This document shows positions 18,287 to 27,844 of a stretch of 64,000 nt of DNA, piece after piece. The position numbers and the translations under genes are program-made. Each line of letters begins with the position of its first letter. The stretch's first letter is position 1. The notes beneath the pieces were generated by a model. It searched no databases. It was not told the origin of the DNA and worked only from the letters and a program-made list of their open reading frames with translations. The stretch lies in NCBI GenBank assembly GCA_943369355.1, contig CALRMX020000002.1, positions 248,001 through 312,000 on the forward strand, given 5' to 3'. This stretch comes from UBA7662 sp943369355 (lineage in GTDB: Bacteria; Bacteroidota; Bacteroidia; UBA7662).

Positions 18287-18915
18287 TTTCCACCAGAACG
18301 CTGCAACAATGGCTGGAAGCTGGCGAGCACGACCAACAGGATTTTAAAGAAACCATCTCTTCCTCGCTTAAAATAGCCAAAACCATCTGCTCGTTTGCAA
18401 ACACCCGTGGCGGACGCATTTTGGTTGGTGTACGCGACAACAAGGCGATCAGGGGGGTGCAAGTGGATGAAGAAAAACACATGCTCGATACTGCCGCCAG
18501 CTTTTTCTGCAAACCTGAAATTGCCATTAGCTACGACACCTGCGATATTCAAGGTAAGCAAGTACTGATAGTAACGGTGCCGGTTGCTCAAAGCAAGCCG
18601 GTTTTTGCTCGCGGCGACGACCATCAATGGTGGGCCTACATTCGGGTGGCCGACAAAAGCGTGCTTGCCAGCAAACTTGTGATGGACGTGCTGAAAAAAG
18701 AGACGAGCGGCGAAAATGCGCTGATTCAATTTTCGAGCAAGGAAAAAGGGCTGCTGGAGTACCTACAAAAAAACGAGCGTATTCAACTTAAACAGTTTTG
18801 CAAACTGGTAAACATCTCGCCTTGGCGAGCACGAAAAATTTTAGTCAACCTCATCACGGCAGGCGTAATACGCGTGCACACTACCGAAAAAGTTGAGTTT
18901 TACACCTTAAGTTGA
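18283..18915 (+). CDS. AlbA_2 (schlafen-like AAA_4) domain protein
   Basis: 210 residues. The N-terminal part carries the AlbA_2 domain signature: QQDFKETISSSLKIAKTICSFANTRGGRILVGVRDNKAIRGV (about residues 15-60), a putative divergent ATP- or nucleic-acid-binding module. The C-terminal part (about 150-210) looks like a winged helix (LKQFCKLVNISPWRARKILVNLITAGVIRVH), so it may be a DNA-binding regulator. Its start overlaps the ATL gene by four bases, suggesting that the pair act together, possibly in response to DNA damage; that link is inferred from position. Confidence 0.83.
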   Translation: MISTRTLQQWLEAGEHDQQDFKETISSSLKIAKTICSFANTRGGRILVGVRDNKAIRGVQVDEEKHMLDTAASFFCKPEIAISYDTCDIQGKQVLIVTVPVAQSKPVFARGDDHQWWAYIRVADKSVLASKLVMDVLKKETSGENALIQFSSKEKGLLEYLQKNERIQLKQFCKLVNISPWRARKILVNLITAGVIRVHTTEKVEFYTLS

Positions 18916-19267
18916 GTTTCAAAAGCGGCTCTCGAACAAGCACAATCAACCCAGTAGTTCGTTAGCATCCATCAAAAGGGTTGGTTATTGTTGAGTCCTT
19001 TTGTTTCTTAGAGAGCTACTCGTTAGCTGCAATACCGGTTGACAACCTAGGTCATAAAAAGTGCTGCTTACTTATTTTGAGGGTAAATTTTCTGGAAAGA
19101 AACTGCTAGAACACCCTTCAACTACAGCGTAAGAGTGTAACATACAGGCATGCACATTTTCTTTCCGTTACCCTTTCGATTCCACCAATTCTACCGTGTA
19201 GTTACGCCTTCAAAAGCTTAACTTTGCCCAATTTATGAAGCCAGTGCTTCGTAAAAAAACCCATACT
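18916..19267. other. Intergenic region before carB
   Basis: About 350 bp with no reading frame I would support. The only recognisable element is the -7 box close to carB. There is no clear terminator for the AlbA_2 gene and no attenuator-like hairpin with T-tract that would suggest pyrimidine-controlled attenuation. Confidence 0.5.
19219..19226 (+). promoter_or_regulatory. -7 box of carB
   Basis: TAACTTTG matches TAnnTTTG exactly. A GTG (instead of TTG) sits about 20 bp upstream. Transcription would begin near 19230, leaving a short leader before the preferred ATG at 19268 and almost none before the ATG at 19235. Confidence 0.6.
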
Positions 19268-22087
19268 ATGCCTAAAGACTCTTCTATTCGTTCAGTACTC
19301 ATCATCGGCAGCGGCCCTATAGTTATTGGTCAAGCTTGTGAGTTCGATTATTCCGGCTCCCAAGCTGCACGCTCGTTAAAAGAAGAAGGAATAGAAGTAG
19401 CGCTGATAAACAGCAATCCGGCCACAATCATGACCGATAAAGTAACGGCAGATCACGTATATCTGCTGCCGTTGACCGTGGAGTCGATCGAGCAAATCCT
19501 AGAAGAACGCAAGATAGACGCCGTTTTACCGACTATGGGCGGACAAACTGCGCTAAATCTCTGTAAAGAAGCCGATGAGCTCGGTATTTGGGCCAAGTAC
19601 GGCGTTCGGTTAATAGGCGTGGATATCGATGCCATTGAAAAAACTGAAAACCGTGAAGAATTCCGCAAACTCATGCTCGAATTGGGTGTGGGGGTGGCAC
19701 CTTCACGAATTGCCAATAGCTTCCTCGAGGGCAAAGAAGCCGCCGAAGAGATTGGCTTTCCACTAGTAATCCGCCCAAGCTATACCCTGGGCGGAAGCGG
19801 CGGTAGCATCGTACGCAACAAAGAAGACTTCGAAAAGCTACTTATTCGTGGCCTTGATGCCTCTCCAACCCACGAAGTGCTTATCGACAAGGCGGTACTT
19901 GGCTGGAAAGAATACGAATTGGAGCTTTTGCGCGACCAGAACGACAATGTATGCATCATTTGTACTATCGAGAACTTCGACCCGATGGGCATACATACCG
20001 GCGATTCGATTACAGTTGCCCCGGCCATGACCCTCAGCGATACCGGCTTTCAACGGATGCGCAACGAAGCCATTCGTATGATGCGTGCAATCGGAAACTT
20101 TGCAGGAGGTTGTAATGTGCAATTCGCCATGGATCCCGATACCGAAGACATCATTGCCATCGAGATAAATCCGCGGGTTTCACGCTCTTCGGCCCTCGCG
20201 TCGAAAGCCACAGGCTACCCCATCGCAAAAATCGCGGCCAAACTGGCCATTGGGTATACACTCGACGAGCTGCCCAACCAGATCACCATGAGCAGCTCGG
20301 CATTTTTCGAGCCCACGCTCGATTACGTCATCGTAAAAATACCTAAGTGGAATTTCGATAAATTCCATGGTGCCGATCGGTCGTTGGGCTTCCAAATGAA
20401 ATCGGTAGGAGAAGTCATGGGCATTGGCCGAAGTTTCAATGAAGCTCTGCAAAAAGCCTGTCAAAGTCTTGAAATAAATCGCCTCGGCTTGGGGGCTGAC
20501 GGCAAACAGCTTCGCAATCTCGACGAGCTGATGGCTAGCCTAGAAAAGCCGAGCTGGGATCGTCTTTTCCATATTCACGACGCCATGTCGCTGGGTGTTC
20601 CCCTCAAGTCGATTGAAAAAGCCACCCGCATTGACCGCTGGTTCTTGAATCAGATACAGCAGCTCGTTCACTTGGAGCAGGAGTTACGCCGCTACAGTTT
20701 AAGCAATATGCCGCGGGGACTACTCGATGAGTTGAAAAAGAATGGATTCAGCGACGCACAAATTGCTCATGTGCTCGGTGAAACGGTGAGCGAAGATGCC
20801 GTTCGAGCCCGCCGCAAGGAGCTTGGCTTAAACCGCGTTTGGAAACTTGTGGACACCTGTGCTGCAGAGTTCGAAGCACAAACGCCATACTATTATTCCA
20901 GCTACGATGCCGAAAACGAATCGGTGGTTACCGATAAGAAAAAGGTAATCGTTCTTGGATCTGGACCCAACCGTATTGGGCAAGGAATCGAATTCGACTA
21001 CAGCTGCGTACACGGATTATTGGCAGCAAGAGAATGTGGCTATGAAGCCATCATGATCAACTGCAACCCCGAGACCGTATCGACCGACTTCAATATGGCC
21101 GACAAATTGTATTTCGAGCCCGTATTCTGGGAGCACCTAATCGACATCATTGAGCACGAAAAGCCCGAAGGCGTGATTGTACAGCTTGGTGGCCAAACAG
21201 CCTTGAAGCTCGCCGAACGCCTCGAAAATGCAGGTATCAAAATCATTGGAACCAGTTTCAACGACATGGACCTCGCCGAGGATAGGGGCCGCTTTTCGGA
21301 TCTTTTGAAGACGCTTGAAATCCCTTATCCAAAATATGGCGTGGCCGAAACAGCTGAAGAAGCCATCGAAATCGCACGCCAGGTAGGTTACCCGGTATTG
21401 GTACGTCCCAGTTACGTTTTGGGTGGTCAAGGCATGAGCATCGTCATCAACGAAGAAGAGTTGGAACACGCCGTAGTGGACCTGCTTCGCAAAATTCCAG
21501 GGAACCGCATTCTTATTGACCATTTCCTTGACCGTGCCATGGAAGCCGAAACCGATTGCATTTGCGATGGTGAGAAAGTAGAAATTATGGGCGTAATGGA
21601 GCACATCGAACCCGCAGGAATACACTCGGGCGACTCGAACTCTGTTTTACCTCCTTTCGGCCTCTCGCCATTGGTGGTTTCACTCATGGAAGAGTACACC
21701 AAGAAGCTAGCACGTGCATTAAAAATTAAAGGCTTAATGAACGTGCAGTTTGCCATTAAAAATGATGTAGTATATGTGATTGAAGCCAACCCAAGAGCCT
21801 CACGCACAGTGCCTTTCTTGGCAAAAGCCTACGATGTTCAGTTCGTGAACATTGCCACCAAAGTGATGCTTGGAGAGAAAAAATTGACCGACTTCGACAT
21901 TAAAAAACGATTAGAAGGGTGGGCAATTAAAGAACCTGTCTTTTCTTTCGAGAAATTCCCGAATGTAAACAAGGAATTGGGTCCCGAAATGAAATCGACC
22001 GGTGAAGCGATCCGTTTTATCAAGGACCTGAAAGATCCGTACTTCCGCGACCTATACAAGCGGAAGTCGATGTATCTGAGTCGTTGA
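19268..22087 (+). CDS. carB: Carbamoyl-phosphate synthase large subunit, lacking the allosteric domain
   Basis: Makes carbamoyl phosphate for pyrimidine and arginine synthesis with the CarA glutaminase (not in this window). It has two tandem ATP-grasp halves: SVLIIGSGPIVIGQACEFDYSGSQA at the start and VIVLGSGPNRIGQGIEFDYSCV in the second half, each with its RPSY(T/V)LGG motif. The 939-residue protein stops at FRDLYKRKSMYLSR. It therefore lacks the roughly 130-residue C-terminal MGS-like domain that binds UMP/ornithine in the 1073-residue E. coli enzyme; a shortened form is, as far as I know, common in Bacteroidota. I prefer the second ATG (MPKDSSIRSVLIIG) because homologues begin there; the upstream ATG at 19235 would add 11 residues. 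The response-regulator gene starts one base after its stop. Confidence 0.93.
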   Translation: MPKDSSIRSVLIIGSGPIVIGQACEFDYSGSQAARSLKEEGIEVALINSNPATIMTDKVTADHVYLLPLTVESIEQILEERKIDAVLPTMGGQTALNLCKEADELGIWAKYGVRLIGVDIDAIEKTENREEFRKLMLELGVGVAPSRIANSFLEGKEAAEEIGFPLVIRPSYTLGGSGGSIVRNKEDFEKLLIRGLDASPTHEVLIDKAVLGWKEYELELLRDQNDNVCIICTIENFDPMGIHTGDSITVAPAMTLSDTGFQRMRNEAIRMMRAIGNFAGGCNVQFAMDPDTEDIIAIEINPRVSRSSALASKATGYPIAKIAAKLAIGYTLDELPNQITMSSSAFFEPTLDYVIVKIPKWNFDKFHGADRSLGFQMKSVGEVMGIGRSFNEALQKACQSLEINRLGLGADGKQLRNLDELMASLEKPSWDRLFHIHDAMSLGVPLKSIEKATRIDRWFLNQIQQLVHLEQELRRYSLSNMPRGLLDELKKNGFSDAQIAHVLGETVSEDAVRARRKELGLNRVWKLVDTCAAEFEAQTPYYYSSYDAENESVVTDKKKVIVLGSGPNRIGQGIEFDYSCVHGLLAARECGYEAIMINCNPETVSTDFNMADKLYFEPVFWEHLIDIIEHEKPEGVIVQLGGQTALKLAERLENAGIKIIGTSFNDMDLAEDRGRFSDLLKTLEIPYPKYGVAETAEEAIEIARQVGYPVLVRPSYVLGGQGMSIVINEEELEHAVVDLLRKIPGNRILIDHFLDRAMEAETDCICDGEKVEIMGVMEHIEPAGIHSGDSNSVLPPFGLSPLVVSLMEEYTKKLARALKIKGLMNVQFAIKNDVVYVIEANPRASRTVPFLAKAYDVQFVNIATKVMLGEKKLTDFDIKKRLEGWAIKEPVFSFEKFPNVNKELGPEMKSTGEAIRFIKDLKDPYFRDLYKRKSMYLSR

Positions 22088-22088
22088 T

Positions 22089-22766
22089 ATGCACATACTG
22101 CTGATAGAAGACGAAAAAAGTGTCGCAGCCTTCGTGAACGAAGGACTGACCGAACTGGACTATGTGGTCACCGTGGCACACGATGGCCTCGAAGGCGAAC
22201 GATTAGCCACTGAGCAAGCGTTCGACCTGGTTTTACTTGACCTCATGCTGCCCGGTAAGAGCGGAATTGACGTTTGTCAGTCGCTCCGAAACCTGCAACC
22301 GGGTTTGCCCATCCTCATGCTTACGGCGCTAGGCACTTCGGCCGATAAGCTAGCGGGATTTGACGCGGGTGCCGACGACTATTTGGTGAAGCCTTTCGAA
22401 TTTTCCGAATTGGTTGCCCGAATTAAAGCCCTCACCCGTCGAGCTCAACAGCCCTTTCAGCACCAGCATCGCATGTTGCGTGTTGGCCCATTAGAGCTCG
22501 ATCTCGATAAAAAAGTGGCCATTCGCGACGGGCGAAGCATTACGTTAACAGCCAAGGAATTCGCTCTGCTCGAATACCTAATGGTACATCAAGGAAAAGT
22601 GCTTTCCCGCGCGCAAATTGCTGCCGATGTGTGGGACATTCACTTCGACACGGGTACCAACGTGGTTGACGTTTATGTGAATTTTGTTCGAAAGAAGATT
22701 GATAAAGATTTTGACAAAAAGCTGCTCCATACCCAAATAGGATTGGGGTATATGATGGACGCCTAA
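22089..22766 (+). CDS. OmpR/PhoB-family response regulator
   Basis: 225 residues. The receiver domain starts MHILLIEDEKSV, with the phosphoacceptor Asp51 in LVLLDLMLPGKSG, the conserved Thr/Ala in LMLTALG and the Lys in YLVKPFEFSELVARIKAL. The C-terminal winged helix (about 130-225) includes ITLTAKEFALLEYLMVHQGKVLSRAQI and the final FVRKKIDKDF...GLGYMM. It begins one base after carB and is followed by its kinase two bases after its stop, so it may be transcribed from carB or an internal promoter that I cannot identify. Its signal is unknown. Confidence 0.95.
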   Translation: MHILLIEDEKSVAAFVNEGLTELDYVVTVAHDGLEGERLATEQAFDLVLLDLMLPGKSGIDVCQSLRNLQPGLPILMLTALGTSADKLAGFDAGADDYLVKPFEFSELVARIKALTRRAQQPFQHQHRMLRVGPLELDLDKKVAIRDGRSITLTAKEFALLEYLMVHQGKVLSRAQIAADVWDIHFDTGTNVVDVYVNFVRKKIDKDFDKKLLHTQIGLGYMMDA

Positions 22767-22767
22767 G

Positions 22768-24132
22768 ATGCAAATCAGGGCCCGGCTTACCTTACTTTTC
22801 GTGCTCATCGTAGCGCTGATCCAGCTCATCGCCTCACTGGCCATTTACTGGAATGCTGCGCAATATCGTGAGCGAACTTTCTTCGAGAAAATGAAAGCCA
22901 GCGGCATCAGCAAGGCGCTTTTTTACATGGAGGTTTCGGGGAGTGATTCTACGCGGTTACGCTCGCTCGAAGAGCTGTCGAGCACCTTCCTCCCTCGGGA
23001 AGAAATGCTGATTTATAATTATAAAAATGAGCTGCTATATGCTTCCGACCCACGACGCCGCATAAAAGTGAGTGCCGAAATGCTGGATGGTGTTCGGCTA
23101 AACGGTGAGATTCGCTTTACACAAGAAGAATATGAATTGGCTGGCTTCATGTTTACCGACCGCTTTAACCGCCTGGTGGTAATCAGCGGAGGTATTGATC
23201 AACTGGGATGGGATAATCTCAACTATTTGAAGCGCTTGCTCATGGTAGTTTATGCTTTGAGCCTAGGCGTTATTTCACTTCTGGCATGGCTATACAGTGG
23301 TGCTGCACTTAAGCCGATACAAGAAATCATGAAGCAAGCCGACCGTTTGCAGCTTAGCCACATGAAAGAGCGATTACCCGAATCGGGTAGTAAGGATGAA
23401 ATCGCCCAATTGACCGCTACTATAAATCGAATGTTCGATCGAATTGAGGCATCGTTTGCTATGCAAAAACAATTTGTAGCCAATGCCTCTCACGAATTGC
23501 GAACGCCACTCACCGCCATTCGCGGTCAGCTGGAGGTGTTGCTCATGAAGAGTAGAACCCCAGAAGTATATGCCGAAAAGTTGCAGCAGGTGCTCGACGA
23601 CATGAAAAAACTAACGGGTATTGCCAATCAGTTATTGATGATCGCGCAGGCCGAAAGCCAACAAAGTCGGGAACAATTTCATCCTTTACGAATAGATGAG
23701 CTGCTATTTAGTCTTCAATCGCGCTTACAAATGTGGTACCCGAATGCGCGAATTCACATTTTGTTTACCGATGAGCTTTCGAGTACCGATGATCTGCTCG
23801 TAAAAGCACACGAAGAGTTATTGAGTGCTGCATTTTTTAATCTTATGGAGAACGGATTAAAGTACAGTGCTAAAAAGGAACTTCGAATTCAATTGTTAAA
23901 GAACAAAAACTTGCTGGAGTTGCGTTTTGAAGACGAAGGCATTGGCATTCCCGCCGATGAAATTGATCGAATCTTTCAACCTTTCTTCCGCTCTTCGAAT
24001 GCAGGTGAAAAAACGGGAAGTGGATTGGGGCTTTCCTTAGTGGAACGCATAATTGCGCTACATTCAGGGCAAATTCGTGTCCGTTCAGTAGTAGGAAAAG
24101 GAAGCACCTTTACCGTCCTATTACCGAACTGA
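22768..24132 (+). CDS. Sensor histidine kinase (HAMP-containing)
   Basis: 454 residues. There are two membrane helices (about 7-27 and 157-179) flanking a periplasmic sensor domain of about 130 residues, then a HAMP linker (ALKPIQEIMKQADRLQ). The HisKA domain has the phosphorylated His242 in FVANASHELRTPLTAIRGQLEVLL. The HATPase_c domain has N (FNLMENGLKYS), G1 (FEDEGIGIP), F (FQPFFRSS) and G2 (KTGSGLGLSLVERII) boxes. It pairs with the response regulator directly upstream. The sensed stimulus cannot be inferred. Confidence 0.95.
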   Translation: MQIRARLTLLFVLIVALIQLIASLAIYWNAAQYRERTFFEKMKASGISKALFYMEVSGSDSTRLRSLEELSSTFLPREEMLIYNYKNELLYASDPRRRIKVSAEMLDGVRLNGEIRFTQEEYELAGFMFTDRFNRLVVISGGIDQLGWDNLNYLKRLLMVVYALSLGVISLLAWLYSGAALKPIQEIMKQADRLQLSHMKERLPESGSKDEIAQLTATINRMFDRIEASFAMQKQFVANASHELRTPLTAIRGQLEVLLMKSRTPEVYAEKLQQVLDDMKKLTGIANQLLMIAQAESQQSREQFHPLRIDELLFSLQSRLQMWYPNARIHILFTDELSSTDDLLVKAHEELLSAAFFNLMENGLKYSAKKELRIQLLKNKNLLELRFEDEGIGIPADEIDRIFQPFFRSSNAGEKTGSGLGLSLVERIIALHSGQIRVRSVVGKGSTFTVLLPN

Positions 24133-24202
24133 TTTAATATTATTTTAATTGATCCTTTGCATATAACGTGGATAAGTTGTTAATCTTTGTAGCACTCGAA
24201 TA

Positions 24203-25105
24203 ATGCTTAATATCAAAAAATCGACCGCAGCCAGCGTTTTAATCGCTGGAACAATCTTCACCGCCATTGCTGGGGGATTGGGTGGGTTCTATTTGCTTTT
24301 GAACCGGGAATATTTGCGACAGTCGCTGAACAAAGAGAAGCTCGCCAACGAGCGTCTATTGAACGAAAAACTGGTTGCCGAGAAAAATCTGGAATACACC
24401 AGCAAGGAGTTGAAGCAGTTAAAGCAGTCAAATCAACAGCTTACTACTCATCTAGGAAATAGCGTATCGGAAAGTGATTTTAAATCGAGCCTCATTCGCG
24501 ATTTAGGCACCAACCAAAAAGAAATTCAGGCAATCCGGAACAGCATCAATAAAATCGATGCGGAGTCGGATTTGAGCGACCAAAAAATCGCAAAACTGAC
24601 CAAATCGCTTGACCAACTTATTGCCAAGAACCAGCAGCTCACCAAACAAATTCAACAGCTGGCTCAAGAAAGCAATCATAAGAATATCAGTGATGTAGTC
24701 ACCATACACAAAGGAATAGGTCGTTCGTTCAGGATTGAAGCCTTGCGCGGACGAGCAGCCAGCCTCACTACAAAGGCCAAAAAGACCGATAAAATTGTGG
24801 TCAGCTTCGAACCAACCGACCGTCATGAATTCATGAAAATCAAAAAAGATGTTTTTTATGTAATCATGTCCGATCAAAGCGGCGCTATCTACAATTTGCT
24901 GCAAAGCCAGAAGCAAACCATCCATCTCGACGGTAATCCAGTCGATATCATGCCTTCTTTCGAAATTCGCCCACAAGACTCGGAGCAGGTAAACCGGATT
25001 TCTTTGACGCTCGAAAACCTTGAGGGATTACAGCCCGGGGTGTATCTATTCGACGTTTATACCAACAATGCTTACGTGGGCAATGCACAGATTAGGCTGA
25101 ACTAA
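24203..25105 (+). CDS. Membrane-anchored coiled-coil protein of unknown function
   Basis: 300 residues with a single N-terminal membrane helix (about residues 10-33). A long charged coiled coil follows (about 38-155, rich in K, E, Q and L, for example NKEKLANERLLNEKLVAEKN). A compact C-terminal domain of about 135 residues contains RIEALRGRAASLTTKAKKTDKIVVSFE and ends in a predicted beta-rich segment (GVYLFDVYTNNAYVGNAQIRLN). I do not recognise a named family. It follows the two-component kinase by about 70 bp, in the same direction, with a TAATCTTTG box (one extra spacer base versus TAnnTTTG) near 24179-24190, so it may have its own promoter. Confidence 0.72.
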   Translation: MLNIKKSTAASVLIAGTIFTAIAGGLGGFYLLLNREYLRQSLNKEKLANERLLNEKLVAEKNLEYTSKELKQLKQSNQQLTTHLGNSVSESDFKSSLIRDLGTNQKEIQAIRNSINKIDAESDLSDQKIAKLTKSLDQLIAKNQQLTKQIQQLAQESNHKNISDVVTIHKGIGRSFRIEALRGRAASLTTKAKKTDKIVVSFEPTDRHEFMKIKKDVFYVIMSDQSGAIYNLLQSQKQTIHLDGNPVDIMPSFEIRPQDSEQVNRISLTLENLEGLQPGVYLFDVYTNNAYVGNAQIRLN

Positions 25106-25108
25106 GCC

Positions 25109-25116
25109 TATCTTTG
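25109..25116 (+). promoter_or_regulatory. -7 box of the DUF4834 gene
   Basis: TATCTTTG is an exact TAnnTTTG. The ATG starts four bases after it, so the transcript would be leaderless or nearly so. Confidence 0.5.
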
Positions 25117-25120
25117 GAGC

Positions 25121-25354
25121 ATGTTGAAGTTTATCCTTGTTTTTATTCTGGTAGTGCTTCTGCTCAGGCTGCTGCTACGAATGTTTTTACCTGTTATTGT
25201 TCGTCAGGTTTTCACGCAAATGCAACAAGGCCGACCAGAGCCGCCACGCAGGCCCGAGGGCAGCGTTTTTGTAGAAACCAATACCGCCCAAAAAAGAAAT
25301 TCCAATCGCTCGTCTGATGACGGCGATTATGTTGATTATGAGGAAGTAAAATAA
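25121..25354 (+). CDS. DUF4834 family small membrane protein
   Basis: A 77-residue protein with one hydrophobic helix at the N-terminus (MLKFILVFILVVLLLRLLLR) followed by a basic, proline-rich linker and an acidic tail (DDGDYVDYEEVK). This pattern matches the small Bacteroidota family DUF4834, whose function is unknown. It sits 15 bp after the coiled-coil gene and 42 bp before the YfhO gene. A longer reading in another frame starting at 25114 is a shadow. Confidence 0.8.
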   Translation: MLKFILVFILVVLLLRLLLRMFLPVIVRQVFTQMQQGRPEPPRRPEGSVFVETNTAQKRNSNRSSDDGDYVDYEEVK

Positions 25355-25396
25355 TCCCCTCTTTTCTTAGTAGTTTAACGCCTCCATTAACCTCTT

Positions 25397-27844
25397 ATGA
25401 AAATAAATTTCAAGCAGTTGTTGCCCCATCTGGCGGCCATTCTTGCATTCCTAATTCTCGTTTTTGTTTACAACTCGCCCCTGCTCGAAGGAAAGCGGAT
25501 GCGCATGGAAGACATGACCCAAGTGAACGGAATGTCGAAAGAACTACAGGAATTTCATGAAAAAACGGGGGAAATTTCACTTTGGACCAACAGTTTGTTT
25601 GGTGGTATGCCAGCCTACCAAATCTATATGCAAACCCCTCAGGTGTGGGTACAATATCCGCACAACTTATTGGCCTATGGTTTACCACAACCGGCATCGC
25701 TCATGCTGCTCTACTTGTTGGGGGGCTATTTTCTTTTTGCAGTACTCGGCTTTCGCCCGCTTTTATCCGTATTTGGCGCTATCGCTTTCGCGTTTTCAAG
25801 CTATAACCTCATCATCCTCGATGCAGGTCACCTGACCAAAGCCATGGCCATAGGATATATGCCCGTGGTTTTAGCCGGCCTCATTAAATTATACAAGAAG
25901 CCCGGTTTAACCGGCTTGTCCATTCTGAGTATAGGTCTCGCCCTTCAGGTGCATGCTTATCACTATCAAGTAACCTATTATCTGGCCATCATGGTCGTGC
26001 TTTATGTGGTTTTCAAAGCTGTAGAAGCAGCACGCCAGAAAACCATGCCTGCATTTTTAAAGTCCTCGTTCTTGGCCCTTTTTGCAGCGATTATTTCCAT
26101 TGCCGCAAACTTTACAAGCTTTTACGTGACTTACGAGTACACCAAAGAAACACTACGCAATGGCTCAACGCTTACAAAGGGTGCAACAGGAGAGTCGAAT
26201 GGCGGTGGGCTCGATCGGGAGTATGCACTGCGTTGGAGCTATGGGATTGGTGAAACTGGCACCTTAATTATTCCCAACTTCTATGGCGGAGCCTCAGTTA
26301 GCCCCATTGGTGAAAAATCGGAAACCTTCGAGGTACTTACGCGTGGTGGAGTGCCCCGTAACCAAGCGAAACAGTTCGTAGAGGCAGCTCCTACCTATTT
26401 TGGCGACCAGCCATCCACGGCTGGGCCAACTTATTTTGGAGCCAGTATCGTGTTTTTGTTTGTTTTAGCACTATTGGTCGTTGATGGCACTGCAAAATGG
26501 TGGCTTTTGAGCGCTGCCATCATGTCGTTTGCACTCATGTGGGGACGTAATTTTAGTGTGCTTACCGACTTCTTCTTCGATTACATGCCCATGTACAATA
26601 AATTCAGGGCTGTTTCAATTGCACAGGTCACCGCATCTTTGGCGTTTCCTTTTCTCGCAGTCATCCTTGTTCAGCGACTCTTGGATGGTAAAATCGAAAA
26701 ACAGCGTTTAGAAAAGAATTTGAAAATTGCCGCTGGCGTGGTGGGTGGTTTTTGTTTGCTATTTGTGTTGGCTCCCGGTGCGTTTTTCAGCTTCGATTCT
26801 CCCGCCGACCCAAGCTTCAATAATTTCCCGGGCCTTGTAGATGCATTAAAGGCCGACAGGGCTGCCATGTTGCGCAGCGACGCCATCAAATCGTTGATAC
26901 TAGTCCTGATTACCGCTGCTGCTATCTGGTTTTGGATGAAAGATCGTTTGAAGCCCCAACAACTTATCTGGGTTTTACTCATCAGCACTGCCTTCGACCT
27001 CTGGCTTACTGATAAAAGATACGTGAATAGCGACGACTTCGTTAACAAGCGCCAAGCCGAGCAGCCCTTTGAAGCAACCGCTGCCGATTTACAAATTTTG
27101 CAAGACACCACCTTGTACTACCGGGTATTTGATCTGGGCAACCGGAACCCGTTCAACGAAAACCGTGCTTCCTATTTCCACAAATCTGTTGGCGGTTATC
27201 ATGCCGCGAAACTCGCACGATTCGAAGACTTGAAAAACACCTTGCTGCAGAATGGTGAGCCCAACATGAATGTGCTCAACATGCTCAATACACGCTGGTT
27301 CATCCTTCCCGCCGAAAGTGGGCCTCAAGCACAGATGAATCCAACCGCCTTTGGCAACGCTTGGTTTGCCAACGACCTTATTCGCGTTAAAAATGCCGAC
27401 GAAGCCATCGACACATTGGACGGGGCGGACCTGAGGCGCTATGCGATTGTAGAAGACGATATGTCGGCGGCATTAGAGGGTTTTACCCCTGGAACTGCCG
27501 ATAGCGCAACCTATATCGTGCTCACCGAATACGCACCAAATAAGCTCACCTATAAAAGCAACAGCCCAACCGAACAGCTGGCCGTATTTAGTGAAATTTA
27601 CTACGATAAGGGCTGGAAAGCTACGATTGACGGTCAAGAAGCACCACACTTCCGCGCCGACTTTTTACTGCGCGCCATGCGCGTGCCGGCAGGCGAACAT
27701 ACCATCACCTTTAGTTTCGAACCTAACAGTTACCAGCTAGGAGAAACCGTTTCGATGGCAAGTTCCGCAGTTTTAGCATTGCTCTTGTTAGGGGTAATAC
27801 TTCTGGGTATTCGTAAAAAGAAGGAAGACGTTACCGCCGCTTAA
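25397..27844 (+). CDS. YfhO-family multispanning membrane protein
   Basis: 815 residues: a membrane-embedded N-terminal part with about 12 helices (from residue 10) and a large C-terminal extracytoplasmic domain (about 590-790) before a last helix. It begins with PHLAAILAFLILVFVYNSPLLEGK and contains SLFGGMPAYQI, typical of the GT-C-like YfhO family. In Firmicutes YfhO glycosylates lipoteichoic acid; in Bacteroidota the acceptor is unknown. The C-terminal domain ends in a conserved TKR-like FSEIYYDKGWKATIDGQEAP segment. Its stop overlaps the end of the convergent glycosyltransferase gene, and its terminator lies inside that gene. Confidence 0.9.
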   Translation: MKINFKQLLPHLAAILAFLILVFVYNSPLLEGKRMRMEDMTQVNGMSKELQEFHEKTGEISLWTNSLFGGMPAYQIYMQTPQVWVQYPHNLLAYGLPQPASLMLLYLLGGYFLFAVLGFRPLLSVFGAIAFAFSSYNLIILDAGHLTKAMAIGYMPVVLAGLIKLYKKPGLTGLSILSIGLALQVHAYHYQVTYYLAIMVVLYVVFKAVEAARQKTMPAFLKSSFLALFAAIISIAANFTSFYVTYEYTKETLRNGSTLTKGATGESNGGGLDREYALRWSYGIGETGTLIIPNFYGGASVSPIGEKSETFEVLTRGGVPRNQAKQFVEAAPTYFGDQPSTAGPTYFGASIVFLFVLALLVVDGTAKWWLLSAAIMSFALMWGRNFSVLTDFFFDYMPMYNKFRAVSIAQVTASLAFPFLAVILVQRLLDGKIEKQRLEKNLKIAAGVVGGFCLLFVLAPGAFFSFDSPADPSFNNFPGLVDALKADRAAMLRSDAIKSLILVLITAAAIWFWMKDRLKPQQLIWVLLISTAFDLWLTDKRYVNSDDFVNKRQAEQPFEATAADLQILQDTTLYYRVFDLGNRNPFNENRASYFHKSVGGYHAAKLARFEDLKNTLLQNGEPNMNVLNMLNTRWFILPAESGPQAQMNPTAFGNAWFANDLIRVKNADEAIDTLDGADLRRYAIVEDDMSAALEGFTPGTADSATYIVLTEYAPNKLTYKSNSPTEQLAVFSEIYYDKGWKATIDGQEAPHFRADFLLRAMRVPAGEHTITFSFEPNSYQLGETVSMASSAVLALLLLGVILLGIRKKKEDVTAA

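Noticed and set aside
18916..19234. A tRNA or small RNA in the gap before carB
   Set aside because: No cloverleaf, no conserved T-loop sequence and no terminator could be found by eye.
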